Shown: positions 8,727 through 19,514, counted from the stretch's first letter. The stretch: DNA of 64,000 nucleotides from Lacipirellula parvula (GCF_009177095.1 NZ_AP021861.1:372001-436000), one strand, 5' to 3'. Notes: generated from the letters alone by a model not told the origin. Numbers and translations: made by a program.

Positions 8727-9320
8727 ATGGATGAACAAACTGCCAAGATTGTCATTGCCGCCGGCGGATGCGTCGGCGTCCTGTTTTGGCTGACGGCAAT
8801 CGGCCTCTACCGCAAGCTGGCCGCGGCGGAGAATCCGCGGCGTTTCGAATCGATCGTGAAAGGCCGCCAGCCGGCTGAAACGATCGACTCGCTGCTGCAG
8901 CAGGGGCAACTTTTTAGCCCGCAGGCGCGGCTGGAGCGGATCGCTGGCAATCGGCTCGCCGTTCAGCAGATGGGCGTTAGGTTGGAACTTGAGGCGTCGG
9001 GGCAAGGGAGCGACACGCGGCTCGCCGCGACGGTGGACGATTCAACCCTAACGCACCGATTTCAGTTGGGCCTGGGGGCGTTCGTGCTGATCGTAATGCC
9101 GATCGTCATCGGCGGCGTTGTGGCAGCGCTATGGCACCTGGTGGCCCCAAGCGACAAGTTGGCGGTCCGTTGGCAGACGCTGCAGGTTCTGCAGATTGCT
9201 CACGTGCTGTGGCCGCCATTTTTGATCTACTTTATTTGGCGGCGGCTCCACGATCAGGCGGGGAATGCGGCGGCGAATCTCACGACGTTGGCGTCGGCCG
9301 CGCCTGGCTCCCGTGAATAG
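8727..9320 (+). CDS. Hypothetical membrane protein
   Basis: A 197-residue protein with an N-terminal helix (about residues 8-27) and two later hydrophobic segments (near 112-132, FVLIVMPIVIGGVVAALWHLV, and 152-168, ending FLIYFIWRRL). Between them lies a soluble, Leu- and Gln-rich middle region that may be helical. No domain was recognised. The ATG at 8727 follows a GAGGTT about eight bases upstream. It stands alone between repeat-containing gaps. Function unknown. Confidence 0.7.
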   Translation: MDEQTAKIVIAAGGCVGVLFWLTAIGLYRKLAAAENPRRFESIVKGRQPAETIDSLLQQGQLFSPQARLERIAGNRLAVQQMGVRLELEASGQGSDTRLAATVDDSTLTHRFQLGLGAFVLIVMPIVIGGVVAALWHLVAPSDKLAVRWQTLQVLQIAHVLWPPFLIYFIWRRLHDQAGNAAANLTTLASAAPGSRE

Positions 9321-9567
9321 ATACTCACTTCGCAACCGACGCCGCGGGGCGACCTGCGGAGTGCGCATAACAGCGTGCGCGAACGCGCATAGGGAGGTGC
9401 GCGATTTGTGACTAGAATAGGCGAGTCCAGGCACTAGTCGACCCGCGCCGCAAGTGATCGCCCCGGCAGGCGAATTCGCAGCGGCGAGGACTACGTTGCA
9501 TTGAAACTAGGGGTCATCCTCCTCGGCGGCAATTGCTTTGCCCTCCACGAAAAGGACTCGTACTGCC

Positions 9568-10659
9568 ATGCCTCGCCATGCCACGTTGGCGCGCGCTCTG
9601 CGTCGTCGCGCCTTTCGGGCGTTCACCCTCGTCGAGCTGTTGGTGGTGATCGCCATCATCGGCGTGCTGGTTTCCCTGCTGCTTCCAGCGGTGCAGGCGG
9701 CGCGTGAAGCGGCGCGGCGGATGAACTGCCAGAGCAACCAGAAGAACTTTGCGCTGGCGGTGATCAATTACGAGAATGCGAAGAAGCAGCTTCCAGCTGC
9801 CATGGGGGAAGGCGTATTAGCTGGCAGAAACAAAACAGAGTTTTTGCCGTATCAGGGACCGCAGCTTAGTTGGCATATTCAGGTTCTGCCGTATATGGAA
9901 CTGCAAAGCCTGTATTCGCAGTTCAAAATCGACGGCACGACTTCAATTTTCAACCAAAGCGATCAGACGCGGCCGGAAGAATCGCAGCCGGCAGTAATGC
10001 TTTGCCCAAGCGACTCGGCGTTTGGACGCTTCTACTCAGACCCGGACTTCACGTCGGGCCTCGGCGGCGTACGAAAGGTGGCTAAAGGCAATTACGTTGC
10101 CTACGCCGGGCCCGAACATATGAACTCAGCTCATGTTTTCCCCGGAACGATCAACACGGTCGGGAATGAACTTCGGCAAGTGAGCGATGGCACATCGCAA
10201 ACGATTATGATTACAGAAGTTCGCACCCGGGATGTGCCTGAGGATCAGCGAGGCGCCTGGGCGCTCGCTTGGCCAGGGAGTAGCTGCATCGCGCTTGATC
10301 TCCACAGCGGACCGCTCGGGACCAGTTGGACTGCCTCCGGAAGACCGGACGTGCCGTACATTCCAAGCACCAAGCAGCAAGATCTCGACTACTCCAATCC
10401 GCCTAATAGCTTTGGCGGCGGCGTTTATAGCGCCGATAAGTTGCGCAAATGCCCTGATTCCGCTGGCGCTGATATCGAGCGAATGTCCTGCGATTCCGCT
10501 AACGAATCTTGGGGGTCCGCCGCTCCGCGAAGCCTTCACCCTGGCGGCGTCAACAGTGCGCACGTCGACGGCAGCGTCCACTGGCTATCGAACGACGTGA
10601 ACGTGACGCTGCTGGGAGCCATGATCTGCATCAACGACGGCGTCCTGCCGACTGAATAA
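9568..10659 (+). CDS. DUF1559 prepilin-like protein
   Basis: One of the very large planctomycete family of pseudopilin-like exported proteins. The N-terminus carries a basic leader, then [20 protein letters not shown] (the type IV prepilin methylation/cleavage helix) and [12 protein letters not shown]. The C-terminal signature [12 protein letters not shown] matches H-X9-DG. The protein has 363 residues. The ATG at 9568 was chosen over the upstream TTG at 9538 because AAAGGA lies about ten bases before it. Such proteins are presumably processed by a prepilin peptidase and form surface or periplasmic structures. The individual role is unknown. The gene is paired with the small membrane protein that follows. 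Confidence 0.93.
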   Translation: MPRHATLARALRRRAFRAFTLVELLVVIAIIGVLVSLLLPAVQAAREAARRMNCQSNQKNFALAVINYENAKKQLPAAMGEGVLAGRNKTEFLPYQGPQLSWHIQVLPYMELQSLYSQFKIDGTTSIFNQSDQTRPEESQPAVMLCPSDSAFGRFYSDPDFTSGLGGVRKVAKGNYVAYAGPEHMNSAHVFPGTINTVGNELRQVSDGTSQTIMITEVRTRDVPEDQRGAWALAWPGSSCIALDLHSGPLGTSWTASGRPDVPYIPSTKQQDLDYSNPPNSFGGGVYSADKLRKCPDSAGADIERMSCDSANESWGSAAPRSLHPGGVNSAHVDGSVHWLSNDVNVTLLGAMICINDGVLPTE

Positions 10660-10687
10660 TCCCCAGGGACTTGGGAGAGCTGTATCT

Positions 10688-11065
10688 ATGAAGGCCGTAC
10701 TTTCGACGGGCGCCGTCGTGATTGGCGTATTACTGTTAGCGACGAGTTTGGTGTGGGGGCTCGTTTTCCCCGCATCGGCGGGCTGGACCGAGGAGAAGAG
10801 CTTGAGGCTCAGGGATCTTAAAGCCCGCGCCCATGTGCTCAGCAGTCAGAACGCGGCGGCAAGCGACAAGCCAAGTATGCACGGCGGGGAGAATGGCGCC
10901 GACAAGAAGGCCGAGTACGACAAAGTTAGGGCGGAACTTGAAGCACTGGACGCGGAACTCCAGGGCAAAATCGAAGCGCCAGAAGCGGCCGCGTCGATTC
11001 TTCGCTACTCTGGCATCGCGTTTGTCATCGCTGGCGCGCTTGCCGTCTACACGAGCAAGGGATAG
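10688..11065 (+). CDS. Small two-helix coiled-coil protein downstream of DUF1559
   Basis: A 125-residue protein. It has an N-terminal hydrophobic segment (about residues 5-27), a charged Glu/Lys-rich middle (about 35-95, EYDKVRAELEALDAEL) likely to form a coiled coil, and a second membrane helix near the C-terminus (YSGIAFVIAGALAVY). GGGAGAG lies about nine bases before the ATG. It begins 28 bp after a DUF1559 gene and is followed by a strong terminator, so the two form a short operon. Its function is not known. A role as membrane partner of the prepilin-like protein is inferred only from the pairing. Confidence 0.75.
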   Translation: MKAVLSTGAVVIGVLLLATSLVWGLVFPASAGWTEEKSLRLRDLKARAHVLSSQNAAASDKPSMHGGENGADKKAEYDKVRAELEALDAELQGKIEAPEAAASILRYSGIAFVIAGALAVYTSKG

Positions 11066-11101
11066 AGCAACAGCATTTTCCGGATTCAACTGCTGATAGG
11101 A

Positions 11102-11140
11102 AACGGGCCGCTCGCGATTGAGCGGCCCGTTTTGTTTTTC
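11102..11140 (+). terminator. Rho-independent terminator after the DUF1559 pair
   Basis: The stem AACGGGCCGCTC / GAGCGGCCCGTT has a short GCGATT loop and is followed by TTGTTTTTC. It lies 40 bp after the stop at 11065 and also separates this unit from the converging glnA. Confidence 0.85.
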
Positions 11141-11223
11141 GATCCACAAGACGCGCGACAGCGTCGCGACCGTCCTTCCGTCGCAGTCGGGAACTGCGAA
11201 CATGCCAGAATCGATCGAACTCG

Positions 11224-12639
<1,416 letters not shown>

Positions 12640-12680
12640 CTTTGTTCCTGTCGATGAGTGCGTGGGAAATGCGGGGATGT

Positions 12681-12793
12681 TTAACCACGAAACACACGAA
12701 ATGAACGAAAGGAAGAAATGAAGTCAAATCACGCTAACAAGTCGTGAGGTATCACTCAGGTCTTTTTCGTTTCTTTCATGTGTTTCGTGGTTA
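12681..12793. repeat. Long palindrome (ACCACGAAACACACGAAA type)
   Basis: The left arm TTAACCACGAAACACACGAA (12681-12700) pairs with the right arm CATGTGTTTCGTGGTTAA ending at 12793. The inner ATGAACGAAAGGAAGAAA is matched loosely by TTTTTCGTTTCTTTC. About 40 bp of unrelated loop lies between. It lies just upstream of glnA. A short separate palindrome (CCGGACGGCGTGGCGGTCCG) follows at about 12832-12852 and is related to one at 46511. Confidence 0.75.
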
Positions 12794-12917
12794 ACGCATT
12801 TGCCTTTGTATTTATGACGGAGGCGTCGAGACCGGACGGCGTGGCGGTCCGGCTAGGGGGCGTCTTGATCTCTTAAGCTTACCTTGCGAACGGCCGTTCC
12901 AACGCCGCACACGATAC

Positions 12918-12957
12918 AAAAGAAAACCCCGCTTCGCCACCAGGACGAAGCGGGGTT
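12918..12957 (-). terminator. Terminator of the type II glutamine synthetase
   Basis: On the minus strand the stem AACCCCGCTTCG / CGAAGCGGGGTT with loop TCCTGGTGG is followed by TTTCTTTTGT. It lies about 70 bp beyond the stop of the gene at 13026. Confidence 0.85.
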
Positions 12958-13025
12958 CGACTTTTCAATTTCGTCAGGAAGCGGCCGAATTCAGGCCATT
13001 CGTGACGAGGCTAGCAGCCGCTCGA

Positions 13026-14015
13026 TTAGGAGCGGAGCGTCGCCAGGATGCGGGCCGTGACCTTGTACGGGTCGGCGTTCGAAGCCGGACGACGATCCTC
13101 AAGGTAACCCTTCCAGCCATTCTGGGCGGTGACGATCGGAATGCGGATCGACGAACCGCGATCGCTCACGCCGTAGCTGAACTTGTTGATCGACTGCGTT
13201 TCGTGCAGACCGGTGAGGCGTTGGTCGTTGTCCGAACCGTACGAAGCGATGTGCGATTCGTGTTGACCGCGGAACTTCTCGCAGATGCTCTTGATGAACT
13301 CCTCGCCGCCTTGTTCGCGGATCGGGGTGTTCGAGAAGTTGGTGTGCATGCCGCTGCCGTTCCAGTCGCCCTTGACGGGCTTCGGGTGGAGCTCGACGAC
13401 GATGTCGTACTTCTCGGCAATGCGTTGGAGCAGGTAGCGAGCAATCCAGGCGTCGTCGCAGGCCTTCTTGGCGCCCTTGCCGAACAGCTGGTATTCCCAC
13501 TGGCCCTTCATCACTTCGGCGTTGATGCCGGTGACCGACAGGCCCGCTTCGAGGCAGGCGTCGAGGTGCTCTTCGACCAAGTCGCGGCCGACGCAGTTCT
13601 TGATGCCGACCGAGCAGTAGTACGGACCTTGCGGAGCCGGGTAGCCGTCCTTGGGGAAGCCGAGGGGCTTGCCGTCCTTGGTCAGCGTATATTCTTGCTC
13701 GAAGCCGAGCCACAGATCGCTGTCGTCTTCGAAGCTGCCGCGGAGGTTGCTCGGGTGAATCGAGCCATCCGGCGAGAGGACTTCGCACATGACGAGCGAA
13801 GCGTTCTTGCGGAGCGGATCCTTGACGATCCGGACTGGCTTCAGCAGGCAGTCGGAGGAGCGGCCTTCAGCTTGTTGGGTGCTGGAGCCGTCGAAGTTCC
13901 AACCCGGGCATTCCTCGGGGGTCTTCGGCTCGCTGTCGACGATCTTCGTCTTGCTGCGCAGGTTCGGCTCGGGCTTGTAACCGTCCAACCACAGGTACTC
14001 AAGTTTGTAGGCCAT
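13026..14015 (-). CDS. glnII: Glutamine synthetase type II (eukaryote-like)
   Basis: Second glutamine synthetase, of the short GSII class typical of eukaryotes and some bacteria such as rhizobia. It has 329 residues against about 470 for type I. The N-terminus MAYKLEYLWLDGYKPEPNLR is GSII-like. WNFDGSSTQQAEG supplies the beta-grasp signature, LGFEQEYTL the first metal-binding block, KGDWNGSGMHTNFSN the catalytic block, and RGSSIRIPI the arginine block. There is no adenylylation site, as expected for GSII. On the coding strand AGGA lies four bases, and GAGGAG about sixteen bases, before the ATG. It is followed by its own terminator, so it is a separate transcription unit from glnA. GSII and GSI together suggest differential nitrogen control. 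Confidence 0.96.
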   Translation of the reverse strand: MAYKLEYLWLDGYKPEPNLRSKTKIVDSEPKTPEECPGWNFDGSSTQQAEGRSSDCLLKPVRIVKDPLRKNASLVMCEVLSPDGSIHPSNLRGSFEDDSDLWLGFEQEYTLTKDGKPLGFPKDGYPAPQGPYYCSVGIKNCVGRDLVEEHLDACLEAGLSVTGINAEVMKGQWEYQLFGKGAKKACDDAWIARYLLQRIAEKYDIVVELHPKPVKGDWNGSGMHTNFSNTPIREQGGEEFIKSICEKFRGQHESHIASYGSDNDQRLTGLHETQSINKFSYGVSDRGSSIRIPIVTAQNGWKGYLEDRRPASNADPYKVTARILATLRS

Positions 14016-14661
14016 TTCCTAAACTCGCTCCTCACGATGACTGGGGACTTCTGACGGGCATCCATCCACTAAAAGTAAGCGTCATCCATCCGAACGCCCG
14101 AGGGCGTTTGCGCTGACGACGGCATTTTGACTCGGGAATCTGCTTCGAGAGCGACCGCGCCGTCGCTGCCAAGACTCAACATCGTACGGCGTTCAACTGC
14201 GGCTCGCTAGGCGCCGAACTAGGGGTTCCCCGTTCGGCAGATCGCGATTTTCCAGCAGCGAAGCGCCCACGAAACAGGTCGTGAACAGCGCACGGCTCGA
14301 CAAGCAAACACGACCGCGCTGCACCCCTGAACCCGGCCAAGCGGGTGGGGAAACAAGTACAGAATGGATGGTCCGCCTATCGCATCTCGGCCAGGCCGCG
14401 TCTTGCGCGGTATTTGGCCGAAGGGGGCTAAAGCAAGCGCTGCGCCAATTCTTGCCTTCTCCTGGCTGTTCGACGTAAAGTAATGGATCAGAATCGGTTA
14501 GGATGATTGCTCTCGCGGGCAGGTCGATCAGCCGAAGCTTGCGTTGCCCAGCCGGGCGGCAATCGGTGCCCTGGCACTAGGCATCCCCGACTGGCGGGGT
14601 GGATGGCTATCCAGGCTGTTCAAACACTATTCGTCGTTCATTCGCTTGTTGCAGACGCCTC
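14016..14661. other. Long intergenic region, divergent upstream region
   Basis: These 646 bp separate the divergent type II glutamine synthetase and kinase genes. I see no convincing gene. A 65-codon frame at 14281-14478 has no family resemblance and no clear ribosome binding site. It presumably holds both promoters. No structured RNA or riboswitch was recognised. Confidence 0.5.
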
Positions 14662-15558
14662 ATGTCGGCTCCTGAACCCCGCCGTCTGAAGTTCATTCCG
14701 ACCGCCGCCACCTTTCGGCTCGGCGAGCCGCTGGGCGTGGGCGCCGTGGGGACTGTCTATCGGGCGGAGAGCGACGATGTTCCGTCCCCTGCGGCCGTGA
14801 AGGTGCTGCACCCTCATATCGCTCACGACGACACGGTCGTCGACCGCTTCCAGCGTGAAATCGTCATTATGGAGCGGCTGAACCACCCCCACATCGTCCG
14901 CCACTACGGCGGCGGGATGATGGATGGCCGGTTCTTTTATGCGATGGAGCTATTGAAAAACGGTTCGCTGAGCGACCTCATCAAACGGACCGGTCCCCTC
15001 CCCTGGCCGCTCGCCGCTCTCTACACGGCGCAGATCGCCTCGGCACTGCAACATGCCCATAACCATGGGATTATTCACCGCGATCTCAAGCCGACGAACC
15101 TGTTCTTCGGCGACGACGGTCGCGTGATCCTCGGCGACTTCGGCATCGCGCGCGACACGCACGACGCCGACGGCACCGACCCGGGCCGTACGGTGGGCAC
15201 CTACGCCTACATGTCGCCCGAGCAGATTTGCGCTGACGGCGAGATCACCGGCAAGGCCGACCTCTATGCGCTCGGCTGCGTCCTCTACGAAATGCTGTCG
15301 GGCAAGCCGCCGTTCAAGGGGGCGAACTTCGCCCAGATTTGGGATCAGCACTTACGCGCCGTGCCTGCGAGCTTGCGCGAGCAAGGGATGGAGTGCCCGG
15401 AATGGCTCGAGCACCTGGTGATGCAGTTGCTGGAGAAGGAGCGTGATGCGCGGCCGTTCAACGCTCGCGCGGTGCAAGGTTTTTTGCGAGATCACCTCGA
15501 AGACGAGTTTGGTCGCGAGTATGCGGAAGTGATTCGCGGGCGTTTTGCTGCGCCATAG
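14662..15558 (+). CDS. Serine/threonine protein kinase, kinase domain only
   Basis: A 298-residue Hanks-type kinase without sensor or membrane helix, so it is probably cytosolic. In order: glycine loop LGVGAVGTVY (near residue 25), VAIK-type lysine in AAVKVLHPH, catalytic loop IIHRDLKPTNLFF, DFGIARD metal motif, and MSPEQ (APE equivalent) in GTYAYMSPEQ. All catalytic residues are present. The start at 14662 (MSAPEPRRLKFIP) gives the normal N-terminus; the frame extends further upstream without kinase sequence. Most planctomycete kinases carry PASTA, WD40 or similar extensions, so the bare domain is notable. Its stop codon coincides with the beginning of repeat-like sequence (TAGCCCCGG). The substrate is unknown. 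Confidence 0.92.
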   Translation: MSAPEPRRLKFIPTAATFRLGEPLGVGAVGTVYRAESDDVPSPAAVKVLHPHIAHDDTVVDRFQREIVIMERLNHPHIVRHYGGGMMDGRFFYAMELLKNGSLSDLIKRTGPLPWPLAALYTAQIASALQHAHNHGIIHRDLKPTNLFFGDDGRVILGDFGIARDTHDADGTDPGRTVGTYAYMSPEQICADGEITGKADLYALGCVLYEMLSGKPPFKGANFAQIWDQHLRAVPASLREQGMECPEWLEHLVMQLLEKERDARPFNARAVQGFLRDHLEDEFGREYAEVIRGRFAAP

Positions 15559-15605
15559 CCCCGGACGAGGGCGTTCGCATTCGAACGCTGCAGGCGTTCC
15601 ATCTT

Positions 15606-15791
15606 CCAGCCCGGGGTTGATCGCGCAGCGATCTACCCCGGGAAATGGTTCTCCACGCCGCAACCCTCCAAGGGTTGCATCGGTCGCGGGATGCATGCTT
15701 GACGGAGGGGCTTCAACCCTTACAGGGTTGTGATAGAAATCACGGGCGGCTACCCAGGGTAGATGGCTTTCGCAATCAACCCTGGGCTGGA
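15606..15791. repeat. Compound inverted repeat, about 185 bp
   Basis: The left arm CCAGCCCGGGGTTGATCG (from 15606) and the right arm CAATCAACCCTGGGCTGG (ending about 15790) are reverse complements with few mismatches over roughly 37 bp. Each arm is also a hairpin on its own. The core holds two smaller palindromes (CAACCCTCCAAGGGTTG and CAACCCTTACAGGGTTG). The gap 15559-15959 contains this element, repeat-like GC-rich palindromes before it, and a terminator, but no gene. Confidence 0.75.
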
Positions 15792-15886
15792 GGACGAAAC
15801 CCCGTTGGGGTTTTAATGCCGAAACGAGATCTACATAGGATCGACGCTACGCTTAACAATACCCGCTCTCGGAATTGTGTTAGCGC

Positions 15887-15926
15887 AAAAAAAGGCGCCG
15901 AGTCGAATTGAATCGACTCGGCGCCT
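15887..15926 (-). terminator. Terminator of the Wzc-like gene
   Basis: On the minus strand the 14-bp stem AGGCGCCGAGTCGA / TCGACTCGGCGCCT is followed by a run of seven T. It lies 34 bp beyond the stop at 15960. Confidence 0.9.
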
Positions 15927-15959
15927 GCGAACTTCACTTAGCCTCGACGAGGCTGAGAC

Positions 15960-18272
15960 TTAGATCTCGTTCTTCACCGTCAACCGCGGCGCCGAGCTGT
16001 AGGCGCCGGTTTGGTGGAGGCGAACCACCCGGCGGTCGGCCTTCAACGGCATGCCGTTGACTACCGAACCGAGGACTCGCACGCCCATGCCCTTAAGCAT
16101 CTCGACCGCCTTGTAGACCTTGCGGATCTCGCTGTGGTCACGCAGCACGGTGAGGACCGCTCCGTCGATGTACTGGCCGAGCGACAAGCTGTCGCTGATG
16201 CCCAGGACCGGCGGGGCGTCGATGACGATGAAGTCGAACTGATCGCGAAGCTTCTCGAAAATCGCCTGCGGCTGATCGGTCGCCAACGCATGGATGGCGT
16301 CGGCGTTGCAGACGCCGGCGGTCAGCAGGTAGAGGCCTTCGTTGTTCGTCGGCTTGATCGCGTCGACCAGGTCGATCTCCGAGCGAAGGACTTCGCTGAA
16401 GCCGTCTTCGATCGGCATGCTGAACAACTTGTGGAGGGCCGGGGCGCGCAAGTCGCCGTCGACGAGCAGCGTCCGGCGGCCAGCGCGGGCGAAGCTCAAA
16501 GCGAGACTGCTGGCGACGACCGTGTTGCCTTCCATCGTTCCCGAGCTCGTCACCATGATCACCTGGCGGCCCGCGGCCGCGGCGTCGTGCATAAGCGTAG
16601 CCCGTACGTTGTCGATCGCTTCGGCGACCTGCGTCGCGACCAGGCTGGAGCCGGTGAGGGCCTTCAGCGAGGTCGACGGGAGGATGCCGAGTACGCGAAC
16701 TCCCAGGCCTTCGTCGATATCGGCGGCGCCGTTGAGGCGACGATGGCGGAAGTCAAGCAAGGCGACGCCGTAGCAGGTGAGCGCCATGGCGACCAACCCG
16801 CCCATGCCGGCGATGGCGACGCGTTGCAGCTTGTTGTCACTGGGAAGGCGGGTCGCCTTCTGCATGACCGTCACTTTGTCGAAATCGGAGACGCCGCCCG
16901 CCCGTTCTTGGCGTTCGCGAGCTTCGTTCATGACTTGCCACTGCAGCACCTTCTCCTGCAGGCTGCCGGCAATCTGCTTTTCGCTGTCGATGTTCGCTTC
17001 GAGCATTTCGTGCTGAGGGTCGCGTACGCCCAGAGCGAGGAGCTTCGTGCGAGCCGCATCCAGTTCCTTTTGGTACTTGGCGATGCTGGTTTCGATCGAC
17101 TTAAAGCGAATGTTGTACTCGACGATGGCCGACCGCAGCGCTTCGTTCGGCATCTTCGAGATTTTGTCTCGCAGCGTCCGCTCCGCTTCGGCTTGCTGCT
17201 GAGCCATCTGGGTTTCGATCTGTTGGATATTGGCCCGCAGCTGCTTGATTTGCGAGCTATTCGGATTCTTGGAAGTCGAAAGCTTCGATTGCAGGTCCGA
17301 CTGCAATTGGAACAGCTTCTCCTTGTACATGTTGATCGAGGGGTCTTTCTCCAACTCCATGGCGACAGCCTGGTCGACGAGCGTCCGGCTGTTGGCGCCT
17401 TCGACGGCGAGTTGCTTGAAAACTTCGAGGTTGACCTTGTCTTCCTGGGCCTTCGCGAGGAGATTCTCGGTGTTCTTAATCTCGTTCATGAGCTGCGGGA
17501 TTTCGACGTCTTCCCGCTGCGTGCCCATTTTCGCGGATTGCTCTTTCAGGTCGTTGAGTCGCGTTTCCAGCCGCTTGTTCGTGTCGCTGAGTACCTGACG
17601 CAAGTCGGCCTGGGTGCTGGCCGCCAGCAAGCGATCCTGCAACAGAACCTTTTCCTGATACGCCTTCACGACGGCGTCGACCACCTTGACCATCTGGTCG
17701 GCGTCTTCTTCGCCCTCGTAGCGGACTTCGAGAATTTCGCCGTCGCCCGGGAACGTCACGCGGAGTTCGTCGGTGAGCCAGTTGATTTCCTGGCCCTGGT
17801 GAGCGCGAACGGCGTCGAGATTGGCGATGTCCCCCTGCTGCAGCACGGCGTCGAGCACGAGCGGACTTTTGAGCAGCGTGAGATGATTCATCGCTTGACG
17901 TTGAACGTCTTGCGGCGTCAATCGCTCGGATTGATTGTCGAACACGTCGCTGCCGAGCTTCGAGCGGACCTTCAAGTAGGCCGTGATGGTCGAGGTTTCC
18001 GGGAAGGCCCACCACAGAGCGCCCGCGGCGCCGGCGCCGACGAGCAGGCCCATCAGGATGGCCATGAGCCACCGCCGGCGAAGGCAGTGGGTCATCCAGG
18101 TTTGGTTGAACCCGCCGGTGAGAATCTCCGGACCGCGGGGAGCGAAGCCGCCGAACGTCGCCGGGACGTTGCTGGGGGCCGGCGACGCAACCAAGGCTCG
18201 CGACGGCGAAGCCTCGGGGGCGGGAGGATAGATCACCTCGGACTCGGAAATATCTGCGCCATCTCTAGCCAT
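15960..18272 (-). CDS. Wzc-like polysaccharide co-polymerase with degenerate BY-kinase domain
   Basis: Inner-membrane protein that should control chain length and export of exopolysaccharide. The start at 18272 (MARDGADISE) follows AGAGAGG and gives 770 residues. The layout is a Pro-rich cytoplasmic N-terminus, a first membrane helix (LMAILMGLLVGAGAAGALWW, near residue 80), a Wzz periplasmic region with long Gln/Glu-rich coiled coils, a second helix (AGMGGLVAMALTCYGVALL, near 500), and a C-terminal P-loop kinase-like domain. Walker A' (LLVDGDLRAPALHKLF) and Walker B (FIVIDAPPVLG) are intact. Walker A reads SSGTMEGNTVV, with Asn583 in place of the invariant Lys. The C-terminal tail (TGAYSSAPRLTVKNEI) has one Tyr instead of the usual cluster. 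Tyrosine kinase activity is therefore doubtful. It follows the exosortase gene on the same strand. Confidence 0.9.
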   Translation of the reverse strand: MARDGADISESEVIYPPAPEASPSRALVASPAPSNVPATFGGFAPRGPEILTGGFNQTWMTHCLRRRWLMAILMGLLVGAGAAGALWWAFPETSTITAYLKVRSKLGSDVFDNQSERLTPQDVQRQAMNHLTLLKSPLVLDAVLQQGDIANLDAVRAHQGQEINWLTDELRVTFPGDGEILEVRYEGEEDADQMVKVVDAVVKAYQEKVLLQDRLLAASTQADLRQVLSDTNKRLETRLNDLKEQSAKMGTQREDVEIPQLMNEIKNTENLLAKAQEDKVNLEVFKQLAVEGANSRTLVDQAVAMELEKDPSINMYKEKLFQLQSDLQSKLSTSKNPNSSQIKQLRANIQQIETQMAQQQAEAERTLRDKISKMPNEALRSAIVEYNIRFKSIETSIAKYQKELDAARTKLLALGVRDPQHEMLEANIDSEKQIAGSLQEKVLQWQVMNEARERQERAGGVSDFDKVTVMQKATRLPSDNKLQRVAIAGMGGLVAMALTCYGVALLDFRHRRLNGAADIDEGLGVRVLGILPSTSLKALTGSSLVATQVAEAIDNVRATLMHDAAAAGRQVIMVTSSGTMEGNTVVASSLALSFARAGRRTLLVDGDLRAPALHKLFSMPIEDGFSEVLRSEIDLVDAIKPTNNEGLYLLTAGVCNADAIHALATDQPQAIFEKLRDQFDFIVIDAPPVLGISDSLSLGQYIDGAVLTVLRDHSEIRKVYKAVEMLKGMGVRVLGSVVNGMPLKADRRVVRLHQTGAYSSAPRLTVKNEI

Positions 18273-18551
18273 CGAGTGCCTCTCTAAAAACGATACCGAC
18301 GTTGAGCGAAGATGCGTGGGCGATGCAGAAAAGCCGTCAATCAACCAACGCCGTCACCGTAAGGTTTGTTCGACGGCGTCTGCTTGTGTTACTGCGTTGC
18401 GTCCTGCCCGGAGAAGCAATCGCCGGACCAGTGGGGCCGCTCTTGCCGTTCTGCCGGGAAATCAGCCTGTTTTCGCCTGCCGGGGGGGCGCCGGCGGTTG
18501 TCTCCGGGCAACGCTGGGGTTGCCCGAACGCAACATGCCAGCACAGCCGTT

Positions 18552-19514
18552 CTAAGCGGTTGCCGCTCCGTACGGTGCAAACGCATCGTCGTCGATCGGA
18601 ATCGTCAGCCGCGACAGGATGGCCAATTCAATCCAGAGCAATCCCAGGCCGATCGGCATCATCGCCAAGCCGGCCCAGTGGTGAACGAGATCAACGAGCC
18701 ACGGGGTGTCTTGCCCGAAAGCCATGTACAGTAGCGCGGTCGAGACGATGCGGATGACGTTGCTAGCGAGCGCGATGGGGATGGCGCTCAGCAGGATCAC
18801 CAATTTGTCCCACCAGGGGCGGTCAATAATCATGACCAGCGCCACGCTCATCGCCCCGAAAATCGTCAACATCCGCAATCCGCTGCACGCCTCGGCGACT
18901 TGCAGCGGTTCTTTCAACGTGTCGACCAGGATGGTATTGCCCATCCGCGAAGCGCTGACGCCGAGCGTTTGCAGCGTCCAGGTGCTGAGAATCGACGCCC
19001 AGGTCTGCAGCTTCATCAGCAATGTGTTTTCCACGAGCGACGGCAGCGGGTACATGAACAGCAGGAACGCGACCGGCAGCCACGCCCAGCGGAACATCGA
19101 CTTACCGCCGATAAGCAGGCAAACGCCGAGCAAAGCCCCGATAAAGCTGAGCCGCTCGAAGTTGTTGAAGTCGAAGTACGCCGAGAAAACCCGCAGTCCC
19201 AGGCTGGCGGCGAGCACGCCGACGCCGATCCACCGCTCCACTGGCGCCGCTTCCGTCAGCGGCCGCCGACGGATCCAGAACAAGTAGGCGGCGAAGAAGG
19301 GAATGATGTACCCGTGGGAGTACATATCTTTCACCCAAGACGTCGCGGTGAAAGCGAGCATGTTGAAATAAGCGGCGACCAGCGTCGCCACCAAGGCGCC
19401 GAAAATGATCCAGGCGGTCTGGGCGTCGTGCGCCGACAGGGGCTGCGAGTCGTCGTAGTCGAAATCGCTGAAATTGCCGCGGGGATTCAGGTTTCGCGAA
19501 GCAGCGGTGCTCAT
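18552..19514 (-). CDS. Exosortase
   Basis: Polytopic transpeptidase that recognises and cleaves C-terminal PEP-CTERM tails and attaches or releases the exported proteins, usually in organisms that make exopolysaccharide. The 320-residue protein has about eight hydrophobic segments. The catalytic triad of the exosortase/archaeosortase superfamily is visible: Cys210 in AEACSGLR, Arg255 in SNVIRI, and His278 in VHHWAG. The entire known domain is present. Six candidate substrates occur in this window (stops or tails at 31498, 32460, 35260, 39831, 41829 and 58127). It lies upstream of the Wzc-like gene on the same strand with a 279-bp gap. This gene neighbourhood is typical of the PEP-CTERM/EPS system. 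Confidence 0.93.
   Translation of the reverse strand: MSTAASRNLNPRGNFSDFDYDDSQPLSAHDAQTAWIIFGALVATLVAAYFNMLAFTATSWVKDMYSHGYIIPFFAAYLFWIRRRPLTEAAPVERWIGVGVLAASLGLRVFSAYFDFNNFERLSFIGALLGVCLLIGGKSMFRWAWLPVAFLLFMYPLPSLVENTLLMKLQTWASILSTWTLQTLGVSASRMGNTILVDTLKEPLQVAEACSGLRMLTIFGAMSVALVMIIDRPWWDKLVILLSAIPIALASNVIRIVSTALLYMAFGQDTPWLVDLVHHWAGLAMMPIGLGLLWIELAILSRLTIPIDDDAFAPYGAATA

Noticed and set aside
14281-14478. 65-codon open frame in the long gap before the kinase
   Set aside because: No ribosome binding site, no recognisable sequence, and codon use unlike the genes around it.
16011-18287. 758-codon open frame on the plus strand
   Set aside because: It is the antisense shadow of the Wzc-like gene; its translation is rich in R, V, H and D with no domain, as expected from a high-GC reverse frame.
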